From Panax quinquefolius (taxonomy: Eukaryota; Streptophyta; Magnoliopsida; Apiales; Araliaceae): 64,000 bases of DNA. Positions within the stretch are counted from its first letter, which is position 1. Each line of letters begins with the position of its first letter. Positions 47,441 to 59,400 of the stretch are shown in pieces. Both the position numbers and the translations under genes were made by a program. The notes under the pieces were generated by a model. That model made no database searches and had not been told where the DNA came from. It saw only the letters and a program-made list of their open reading frames with translations. Location of the stretch: assembly GCA_020205615.1 (NCBI GenBank), contig CM035165.1:91140005-91204004 (forward strand). Direction: 5' to 3'.

Positions 47441-50400
47441 CTGTACAAGGTAAAAAGAAAGGGACCAAAATTCTCTTCATCTCAACAAAGTTATTTGACT
47501 GCATTATTGATTTTTTATAACTGAAATACAACGAGTGACTATCCATAATACTAAGTTTTATGGAAGGGAAAAAAAGCGTCTTTAAATAAGTTCTGCTTGA
47601 AGATAAGAAGAAAAATATAAAGCATGTTTTCTCATCTATCTATCTATACTACTATAATTAAATAGACAATTTAGTTTGTCCTCTTTTTTTTGTTCGCCTT
47701 TTGACTTTTTTTACATTAAGTCAACACTTTATTATTTATCGATCAAAATCAGAAACTGGAATTAGTATCGTAGTTTTATAAGGAAACGAGAATTAGTAGT
47801 ATAGTTTTATAAGGAAACAATAAAAATAAGATCATCTTACATAATATTAATTGGTCTCATTTATTCAAATATATATAATAATAATACAAGGTTAAGTAAA
47901 ATTATATTTCCATTTAGATAAAATAGTTCGACAAGAAAAAAAAATTATCATAAAAATCATCTACCTAACTTAAATTTGTTATTATTTTTAAAATATAAGT
48001 ATAATAGTAGTTTCGAGTATAAATGAGATTTAATCGTTACTTAGATGATATAATTGCTATTGTTATTAAACGAAAAATATTATATACTAATTGACCATAT
48101 GATTCAAGTATTAAATAAAAAATAATTACTCCATCCGATAAGACTTTATAAAAGGCTTAAATATAAATTACTACCCTAGTACCCTAAACTATTGGTCTTA
48201 TTCCACTTCGGTGATTCACCTTTTAATTTTGTCAATTATATGATTAAACTATTAATTTTTTTCACTTCCATTCAACTGGACCTGCCATGTCAGAAATTGA
48301 TAACGGGCTCCTTGGGTAGGCCATACTTCAGCTTATGTATAACTAAAAAAAGATTATTTTAATATCTATTTACACATTTATTATACATTAAAGGGCAAAT
48401 TCGTCAAAGCTTTGCTTTCATCCCCTTCTGACCCAATCAGATGTATCAAGCATAGACCTAGGTTCAAAATGGTATCGTCTAGATTATCTTCCTCATCTCT
48501 ATAAATATCTTGCTGAGCTTTGTATTTTCCGGTAATGCGATTCCGGTCGATAAGATTTTGTGCTCGTCAGAACTTTTCTAGATTTACTACTGTTTTTTTT
48601 TGTTTAGTTATTTTATATAGAGTATTGTTTTTGTGTTGCATGATTGTCGGAAATGGCTTCAGCTTGCATAAACAACATCGGAATGTCATCGGAGAATTTT
48701 TTGGACTGTCTGGCGACCTTTCCTTCGTACGGTTGGTTGAGTCCTCGAATCTCGTTTGGTCGTGATGAGGAAGCTTTAAAGTCTGCTGGAGTTATTAAAC
48801 CTAAACCTCCGTCTCCGGAGAAAAACCTAGATGATACTCCGGAGGAATCAGATCCGAAAGTTTTCGGAAAGGAGTTTGGCGCTTTTGAGTTTAGACGGTG
48901 ATGATGCTCCCCGCCGACGAGCTCTTCTCTATTGGGAAGCTAGTGCCGCTCCAGCTCTCCATGTTCTGGCCGACGACGATATCGTCGGAGACAAGCTCAC
49001 CAAATACGCCGAAAGCTCTTCGGAGCAATGAGATTGGGTCGGAAGAGGATGAAAACAAAGATTTAACGAATTTTCCCTTTAATATATAATAAATGTGTAA
49101 ATATATAATAAAATAATCTTTTTTAATTACACATAAGATGAAGTGTGGCATACCCAGGAAGCCACGTCATCAATTTTTAACGTGGCATGTCAAATTGAAT
49201 GAAAGTGGAAAAAATTAATAGTTTAATCATCTAATTGACAAAATTGAAAGTTGGATCATTGAAGTGGAATAAGGTCAATAGTTAGTGTAGTAATTTATAT
49301 TTAAGCCTTTATAAAATAAAATTCAAAACGACAATAATATTATAATTCTTCAAAAAGACCTTTCATTCAATTCAACGAAGTCAAAAATAAAATTAGTAAT
49401 ATAATTTAATAGTAAACGTTTATAAGATCGTCTTATTTAATATTAATTTGTTACCATTATTTGATAAAATTTTATTACAACTTAGATAATATAGTTTGAG
49501 AAGAAAATAATTTTCACATAAATCGTTTTATCTAACTTGAATTTGTTACTCTTAATTAAATATAAGTGTAATTATATTCAAGTATAAGTAATATAATTTT
49601 AAAAAGTAATTAATTATTAGAACTATTTTACCTAATAAATCTAATAACATATTTATGTATATTTTTTTACAATATCACAACTTTATAGTAAAACCCCGTG
49701 CTTTGCATGGGGTGTATATGCTAGTACTATTAAACCATCAAAGGCTCCAAATTAGTGCAACTTGTCAAAATATTGTTCCCCAAAACTCTTATATCTTACC
49801 TTTCAGGGGTTGTACTTGTATATAATGCATATTAACAATATTTATACTCACGATGGTTAGTAAATATATGACGCATCGAATAATGTTCCTCCTCATGGCA
49901 CTTAACATGAATGGCATGACAAGGTAATTACAAAATGATTGGTATCGTTAACATGGTTAGGCAATGCCCACTTACCTCTATAAAATATGTTGCCAGATTC
50001 AGCTGGACATGGATTGGTTCCGCTGCAGAGCGACAGCCATAGAACCCTGCTGTTTGGTCATGGAGGTGATCATAAAACTGGCCTCTAAGACCTGTCCAAG
50101 GATTTTGTGTTTTCCAAATCAGAACACCTGTGTATTTGCTCCACATTCGGGAACTCCACCCTTCAAGGAGAGCTTTATACTGAATATAATTAACTAGTTG
50201 AGCCTGGGATGAGATTAAAATACAAGTCAAGTCAACTTCTTGAAACAGATGAAAGGAGACAACATCATACATTATTAGAGAAAGATGTTTGTTTACCTTA
50301 AGACAAAAATCATCAAGATCCTTCGTGGTTCCATAAAGTAATATCTGGTCATGAACTAAGTTTGGTTTTGAGTAGGGAATGTATTTATGGTACTCCCATA

Positions 50401-53400
50401 TGGGATTTGGAACTTCTTCTGTGTAGCCATTTGATAGCTTCTTGAACAGAGGAATATGCCATCCTCCGGAGGCATTGTTGCCCTGATAGTAGCTGCAACA
50501 GGCATTCCAACAGAACCAACCTCAGGGTTAAATCCATAATTGTAAAACTCATCCTTAAAAAAGTTTTCAGGGTTCTGAATTTCGTACGGGCCATCTGTGA
50601 AATCTCCCTTCCCATTAGCAAATCCATCCCACATAGATCCTTGTATGTAAATGCGTGTACCATCAAGATATTGACTGGGATCCTCGAATTCTTCTGTTGA
50701 CTTGCCAATTTCATTCAACTCCATAAAATATGGGTGGAGTTTCAAATCACTTCTCAAAGCTGTGTTGATGTCATCTGGTGGAACTTGTTCATTTCCTCCC
50801 ACCCACAAAGCAAGGCTAGGATGATTCCTGAGAAGCTTGATAGTGTCTCTTGCACAGAGCATGAAAAGATCATGATCTAAAGGGCCATCAGGGTTTGAAA
50901 TTGGGACACCTCGACCATCAACATCTCCAGTTATCCAAAACTCTTGCCAAACCTACAAAAAGTACATCAGGTAATGCATATGCCCTTTCACCAAAAAATA
51001 GTTGATTAGCTAAAACTAAAAATACAACGAAATTAATTGAAGGCGTCAAACAGGTGGCATTGAGTGAGATTAAACGGAAGTATAAGATGGGTGCCAATCA
51101 GATGCAACCTTTTTTCACACAACAGTGCTTATGACCATATTAATTCTACTTATTCATTTTTCAGTTATTAACAGAGATCCTGGTCAAGGACAGAATTCAA
51201 AAATTATATATGTGGACGCAATCAAGGATCAAGAATTAACTAGTCTTAAACACTTAACCAATCAAATTAAATTAATTATAAAATTCCACTTAAACATGCA
51301 GATAATATATAAGTATATATATGTGACATTTTCAAATAACCTTGACGAATTATGCTTCGATACATTTATAATGACCAACTCGAAAGCACCAACTGTAGAT
51401 AACTACAAATTTCACAGCAATCAGAGTGATATAAGCAAGGATCAGTAATAAACATTGAACAAGTCGGTCATTATTAATCCTAATAAAACTACATCAAACA
51501 CAACCAATTAATAACCATGATGAAAACACAACTTCAGCCTAATTTTTGGCTTTTTCAGATGATTTTTGATCTTCTAGAGGACACAGCCTATACCCTCTCT
51601 TTCTCTAATCTTTTGCCAGTATCTTCATCTTTTAAATCCTTGCTTCAGACATTGTCCCAAAGGACCCAAACAATGTTCACTTGTATTACTATTGTTTGTT
51701 TAGTCTGTAGTTTTTTCTTTCTCAAAGTATGAACTAAATAGACAAGTGAAATGACAGAGCTGAATAGACAAGACTTGAAACTATGATTGAATGCACTAAA
51801 TAGACGAGTAAAATTAGAGCCAAATTAATAAGTGATGAAACGTTAAGATGAAACTGTAAGACCCCGAATTTTATGAAATGAAAGTATTCAATTTTCCTAT
51901 AATTATTATTCTATTTAGTAAATGGTTAAATGGATAAAAGGTTAAAGTTAAGGGTGATATTTGAAAATTTTGCAAAGAAAGCAAGTTGATATAAAATATT
52001 CGTTGTGTCGGGTAATATTCGTTTTAACAGGGAATATTCGTACAACGGCACAATCATTGGTGGACCCCACAATGGAAGTATTGTCGTATTTAGAAAACGA
52101 CAGGATTATCTTTTTATAAAAATAACGGCGAAAGTTTTACCGTTAAACTGTTGAACTACCCGGTAGTAAAAGTATAGTAATACGCGTGGTTGCATAGTAG
52201 CACACTGTATTGATTATTGATGCTTACGTGAGAAGTCACTCAGTTATACTCAATTATTGCTATAAAGATTGCCGTGATAATATCTCTCATATTATTGATT
52301 CAATTATTGTCACAATATCATCTGCATAATATTTATTATTATTAAATCAATAATTGAGACGACAAAGTTATTCATATTATTATTTGTAATATTGACAATG
52401 TCTAGAAAGTTCTGTCGAGGAGAGGTTTGGTCACCTAATTGCGCGCCAATAGGGAGAAATCCTTATCGAAAAGCCCCCTCTTTCCTAGGAATGATCTGGT
52501 TGTTAAATATTGTGAGTTATAATATTAATGATGAATAAGTTCGTGTTGATTAAAGATGAAATTGATATTTTCATTGTGTTGAGATTATTAGTGTTAGTGA
52601 AAATCGACATCTATTTCGATAATAATGGATGTCTGGAGGTTATATTGACTAGTCGGATAATTAATCGGATAAATGAGCAATTAATTGTTATTAGTTCACA
52701 TGCATATAACTATTTGCTCACATGAATGGAACTGTTGATTCACATGTATTACTATTAGGAGAGGTGGTGCAATATTGATAATACTTGCATGACTAAATTA
52801 AAAATTGAGGTATAGATGAAGGTACTATACTGTAATTATTTTTTTCACATGATTGTACTATTAATTCACATGATTGTACTATTGATTCACAAGATGTACT
52901 ATTATGGGAGGTGGTGCAAGTTTGATAATACTTGCAGGACTAAATTAAAAATGAAGGAAATGATGAAGGTATTATACTGTAATATTTCGAGCCCCAAAAC
53001 ATGCAATTATCAAAACTATGTTTTCCTATAAATAGAAGCTCATTCTTCTTTCATTCTCACCAATTCACTAAGACTCACAAGAGCAATTATAGAAAGAGAA
53101 GCTATAGAGAGAAGTTTTAGAGATAAAGTAGAAGAGAAGTCTGCTATCTCACTATTCCAATGTAAGGGATATTATTTTGTTCAGTATTCATAGGAATAAT
53201 ATTTTCTTCCATACTCTGTAGTATGTGAGTAATATTATTTCGTCACGTACTCCTGATTATACCATCATTCGGTTAAAGTATTGCTTCTATATTCCGTGAA
53301 ATTAGTAGAATATCTTTGAAATTTGCGCTTCATCTAGTATCGCTTTACAAGGATATTTTCTACACATTCTTGTTAGATTTTAAGTTTTTCATGCCGAAGT

Positions 53401-56400
53401 ACTGTCCATGAGTACTATTCATTTATACGGTACTATTCACAAAAAGTACTATTCACGGGTACTATTCACAAAGTACTATTCCCGAAGTACTATTCACCAG
53501 ATACTATTCACTCGAGTACTATTCACCCGGAGTACTATTCATAACAAAAATTAATTTCTTTTCTGTCCAAATCAATTTTGATACATTATCATTCTTGAAT
53601 TTTACTCCACAAAGCAGTATCATGTTGACAATTTGGACAATATTGAATTCTGGATAAATTAAATTATAAATCTTTAAATATTTATCCTTGAACTTGTTTT
53701 ATTGAATTCTTATATCATTGTCATCATCCTCATGTTTATATTATGTTGAAAGTCATTCGTGTCCTGTAGTGTATAGATGGACTTGGCATGATTATGACCA
53801 GGGATTATTCGGTATAATCATGATCGTAATGTTACAAATGATGTGGTAAAAGTCCTCATTGGCCCGTAGTGCATTGATGGACAGTTGTTGGCATGATCGC
53901 TTGACCATTGATGAATACACGAATATCCTTGGCCCAGAAAGTGCATGGATAATTTGTGGTCGTGATACTAAAGAATATCCTTGGCCGTAGTGCAGGGGTG
54001 ATTCGATGATGTGAATTATTTATTAAGCTGAGTCTCAGCGATAAAATTGTTAATAAACTTTTTAAATCATAGAAGATAGTAGATATCATGCTCTACTTGA
54101 CTCTTCTTGTTCCGATGCAGTTAAACTTGATGTTTATTGTATTTTATCAGTTTAACACTGTTGAAGACTAACGATAATTTATTCTGCATTATCTTAGTCA
54201 TAATATTTCTTACTGGGCTAGTTGAGCTCACCCTTTGTTTTCATTGTTCTCTTCAGGAAATGAGAATATAACTGGGACTAATCGGGTAACGGAGTGACGG
54301 TCCAGATGTTTGCATTAGTAGTCCTCACTATTCAGTGAAATAGTGTCATAATAATTGTAATGAGGACTTTATTTGAGTTTGAATACTCTCTACGAGACAT
54401 TATTTGTGTTGAAACTCTCAGCTACGTTTTGTCGTACTGTATAAAAGAAGTTTGTATTTAAATTCTGTACCATGTATTTGGCGACTCAAGATGGGTGATG
54501 TATACCTATTTTGGGGGCGTCACAAAAACTATGATTGTATGTGTTATACTTTCGGAAAAACTTTTTTGAAAATTTTCAATGACCATGAAACGTTTGAAGT
54601 TATGCACAAAAGTTACAAGTTACAAAGTCATTGGAATTATTAAGTATTGAACATTGCAAAGGCTATGGCAAGTCAACTTCTACGAAAATAAGCTCAAAGC
54701 AATCTAATTCTCTATACTTGATACAGCCCCATTTCGTATCCTCTGTCTATGATCATGATATTAATTCATCAATAGGCTTATTACATAGTATTTGGCTAAT
54801 AATTTTCAAATTTGAGCTTTTATTATTTATCTTTTTTTATTTCAAATTTTGAGTCACGATACGAGTCTAGGTCTAGCAACATCTAAAAACCGATAAATAA
54901 TGACAGAAGTATGCAAAAAGACAAAATAATTGATACTTTCCCCTAAAATGAGGATGTTGAACCAGTGTAGAAGAGAAAAGAGAAAACGATTGTCAATGCA
55001 TGCCAGAGCACCAAATACACTCAAAATTCTTGCTAAATAGCCTTTAAGGATCATCCATGTGAACAAAGAACTAAATATTCAAAAGGTCCCATTGATCTTC
55101 TCCAAGGAACACTATATCCCAATCACACAAAAAATATTCCCAGAAGCGCATTCAAACACCATCACAAGTCTAAACCACAATATTCACACTTTTACTAGAA
55201 GAAACAGTCTCAACTGTACTTGCACTCTGCTCAATCACCCATTCCCAAAAACTCTTTTATGGGGAGTGATAGAGAGACACACACACAGCACGAGAGCTTA
55301 CCAGCAAACCATAAATATCACAGTAATGATAGAACTCTGGCCTCTCAGCCAGTCCCCCACCCCAACAGCGTATCATGTTGAAGTTCATATCTGCATGAAA
55401 TTTGATATCTGTTTTGTAGCGTTTCTTTGAAAGTCGCAACAGTCCATCAGACAATATCCAGTTTCCCCCACGAATGAACACTGGCTGCCCATTCACCTTA
55501 AATAACCTGTAAAATGTAGAGACACAAGTTATCAGACATACCTATAGCACGTCAAAAATAAGTTACCTTTTACTACAAATTTATCAACAGATTATACCTC
55601 CCACCAGTTGCACTGTCGACATGACTCTCTATTTTCCGAAATCCAAAAGGATTGCTCCATAAATCAGATTCTCCATAACCCTTCACCTCAACAGAAATTT
55701 CAACATTGTACAAGGATTGCTTTCCCATACCATTTGGCCACCATAAATTGGGCTTGTAAAAGAAAACCTATAAATAACCATTAACATTTCAAATGGAGAA
55801 ATGCAACAGGAATAAAATTAGCTTTCTTTTTGGGTTGCATGCCCCTAGGTAATGCTTTTTTTAGATTGAGATGGATTGATCTCAATCGCTATATCATGTA
55901 TTTTCGTTGCATGATGCCTCCCCTTTCCAGTTTTATGAAGCTTGATGGGAACTCTTTTTCTTGGGATTTCAATTTTTTTAGAAATCTCACGGACATGGAA
56001 TCCAGTGAACTGGTATTTGTGGTTATATTGATTGATTTTTTCTTATTATATCCTCCACTAATAAGCACATGTGAACATTAGATTCATCTGGTACCTTTTT
56101 CTTGTAAGATTATTCATCTTTCTTTACTATCTCTGTTGTTCCTACTCTTTCCCATTGGTTTCGTACATATAGAAAGCCCATCTCACTTCCACAGTCGAGG
56201 CTTTTCTTCGGTATTTAGTAGTAGAAAGATGCTTCCGTACATTTAGAAAGTCAATCTCACTTCCACAGTCAAGGTTTTTCTTTGGTATCCAGTTTTAGAA
56301 AGATTGAGCACTTAGTGATCTTTATTAGGGTCGCAGACAACCATACACTATAAGACCTTGTCTCGAAACATTTATTTTATGTGAAAACAGAATAATGAGA

Positions 56401-59400
56401 CACATGCTCATTTATTTTTGTATTATTCTGTTTCGCTGGAAAATATGTTGTTATCACTTTTGAGGATTTGAATGCGAGAGGGATGCTAAAATTTTCTGGA
56501 AGTGTGCTTTCTTTCCAATGTTATGGGGAATTTGAAATGAGCGTAATGGTATACTGTTTAGAGGGAGTTCCTCATCTTTTAAGTTTGTTATAGGACAAGT
56601 TATTTTTCTTGCTTACTTTTGAAGTTCTACTATGGGGGCCTTTAGGGTATTTATGCGATGGGTTTGTGTAGGGCTGAACTTTCTAAAGTGCTTTTTTAGA
56701 CTTTTTTTTCATGAGATTGATGAGGGTGGACTCCCTGTTTACCTAGTTTATTGTACTCTTTTTTCTATTAATAAAATTTCTTTCTTTGTTAACATGAATA
56801 AAAATTAATGCAATGAATGGCAAGCATGAAATATTAATAACAAATTGAAGTATCTTAGGATATGTTATAACACATCAAATTTAGTAATTATAATAACAAG
56901 GTTTTTGTCAAGCTACATACACATCTTGCCAGTTCTCTGACAATCATGCAAGTGACTTGACAATAGAAACAGGTATTAATTTGTGTAGAATTTCTTATGG
57001 GAGATATAGTGGTTTTCAGCAAAAAGAAAGACTACTATGGTAAATAGAAAAGAAAACAAAAACAAAGGGTGTAGCAAGTAACAGAGCAAAGAAATTTTAT
57101 TCCAAATTGCGCATGCTTATTCATAATTCCCAAATTGAAAAAGAATACTCACTCCGTCCAAAAAAAGTCGTCCTATTTTTGTTGACTTTTTTAGCGATTT
57201 TAAGGTTTGCATAACAAACATCTAAATATGATTGTTTTCCCAATAACAAATTACTAAGTTAAGTCATTAAAGCCTAATATTGAAACAAAAAATTATTGAA
57301 AAAAATTATGTCCAAGTTTGGCATATTCAAGACTTTATATTTGTAATACAAGTCAACATATATTAAGAGTACTACCTCTTTAAGGACTGATTGAGTATTG
57401 AGTACTTGATCAAATAGTGGATGCTAATTGAAGCCATCTGCTTTGTAAAATATACTATTAGTTATTCTTGGGTAACAATGACCATAATACTAATATAGCA
57501 ATATACTAGTGAAAGAAAGGATAATAGAAATCCCCAGCCCCCCAACCCCCGGAAAAAAAACAAAAAAAGAAGTAAAACCCATTCCAAGACAAACTACATA
57601 GCCATAATACCAAAATTTCCGCTGTGCGTCAGTTAGAATATGGGATGAATAACATAGACTTCACCTACCCTTTTTAATCCAATTAGTTGCAAGATTGAGC
57701 CAATTCCAACCCAAAAAATCATGACTGGACTGAATACTTACCAAAAGAAATACAGACTTGAGTAAATACAATCCCTGTAGTTTCCTTCACTTTATATTCC
57801 TACGATATTCAAGCTTTACTTTATAGCTTCATGTTTGACTTTGAGCATAGAGGTACATTCATCGCCCAAAGTATATAGACAGAAAACACAATAGTCTGTA
57901 TAAAATAATCTGCAAGTCATCATTTTCTCATCCTACAACATAAGAACGTACTAAAAAAAACTACGGTCTGCTTAAACTAAAGTAAACATGTAAAAAACTG
58001 ACCTCGGGAAATGTATATTGGACACGAGCTCCTGGAGAAATAGACACGTGTTCCTTCTGAAGATGCTCCACTAAGCAAATGTTTCCTTCAAGTTCAGTTG
58101 TCACTTGGATAGTCAAAGCACACTCAGCAACCCAGGCACTTCTGTTTACCAATTCAGAGGTTGTATGCAAATAAACTCTATTATAACCATCAAAGAACGA
58201 CGAAACCAAGTGAGGATCCACTACTTTCACAGGCTGCGAAAATGTTTATAGAAAGAAAATTATCAGATAATGGAAGTGAGCACAAATATAATAATTTTTC
58301 CTATTTAGGCTCACTCGTACCATTGATCACTTGATAGCTTTTATCTAAAGTAGCATATGGAAGTGAATCCAATAAATTGCATAAGATATTACCTTTCAAA
58401 AAATAAATGAATATATTATAAACAAGGAGAAAGGACATAAGTAATCTAGCCTGCTTAATTTAAACCCGGATACAAATACTAAGTAATTAAAGCTAACAAT
58501 ATGCTTAAATATGGCTGATATTAAATTATAGGTAATTGTTAAATCCACAACACTTTTTGTTATTTCCACAACAAAAGTGTCGTTGTAGATGTATAGCCAC
58601 GGTAAAAACCGTCGCTATAGGATCTATAGCGACACTTTTGTTGTGGAAGAAACAATTTCTGTTGTGGATTTAACAATTCCCTAAATTATATTCAATTTTA
58701 GTAGACAGATCACTTGCTTTAATAAACAATTTGCACCTTGAATTGACTTTCGTCCAGCAAAAGTAGAGTTTTAAGTAGTAAATGAAGAGAATAGAGTAAG
58801 AATAACACATAAAAGGTTGTTAAGAAAAATTTAAGAATTCCAAAATCCAATCAAAACTCACCCCAGCAATGGAAATGGATACTTCATCCCAGATGCCAGT
58901 GTTCCTATCCCTGTAATAATAGCACGCTGGTCATAAGCCCCAAAAAATCTCCAAAACTCTATGATGCAAACTCAATGGACCGGGGCTCCAAGGTTCTGTT
59001 GAAATATTAAGATAAATACACTTTTGAAGCAAGACAACAGAGATCTTTGATTTTGACGAGTTTTTAGACAATAACTTTTCAGAAAATAAATTTTCAATAT
59101 GATACTTGAGTCAACAACAATAAGCCATCTCCATAGAAAACAATATCACACTAGCCTCCAATTTAACAGACTAAGAACCAATATTTAATGTTCGATAATA
59201 GCATTAGCATAGAAAATTATCTTCCTTACTTCCTTTGTAGTAACAAACTTCTTCTAATGAAAAGGTGCAAGAAGATAAAGAAATATGAGGTGAAATGCTT
59301 TTGACAATCAGGAGTTTAAGCAAGAAAGTGGTCCTCATAAAAAGTTCAAATACAAGAATACAAAATAATAAATAAGATACATTATTGTATGCATCGGGAA

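Larger units (their letters stand above)
48154..49307 (+). mobile_element. Pack-MULE with captured host gene
   Basis: The ends GGCTTAAATATAAATTAC are the start of inverted repeats of about 280 bases (48154-48440 and about 49031-49307). The flanks are the 9-base duplication TTTATAAAA (48145-48153 and 49308-49316), the hallmark of Mutator-like elements. There is no transposase. The interior holds a promoter-like TATA box, a leader and an intron-free copy of a plant gene, which defines a Pack-MULE. Confidence 0.9.
47643..49724 (+). mobile_element. Non-autonomous Helitron in an EBM intron
   Basis: The 5' end TCTATACTACTATAAT is the common plant Helitron terminus. The 3' end has a hairpin (CCCCGTGC, TTT, GCATGGGG with one G-T pair, 49694-49712) eight bases before CTAG. 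The element sits between A (47642) and T (49725), as Helitrons do, without target duplication. No Rep/helicase is encoded. A Mutator-like element is nested inside it. Confidence 0.85.
51855..54524 (+). repeat. Solo LTR in an EBM intron
   Basis: It runs from TGTAAGACCCCGAA to GGGGCGTCACA and is flanked by GAAAC (51850-51854) and AAAAC (54525-54529), a one-mismatch duplication. It is opposite in orientation to the gene. It has a TATA box at 53027-53035, the conserved block at 52395-52504, an AGTACTATTCAC array at 53398-53543 and hairpin units up to 53999. It closely matches the split LTR 6764-21905. Confidence 0.92.

Noticed and set aside
48125..48144. Stowaway-like CTCCATCCG next to the Pack-MULE
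   Set aside because: The resemblance is short and no opposite end was found. The Helitron boundaries explain the surrounding DNA better.
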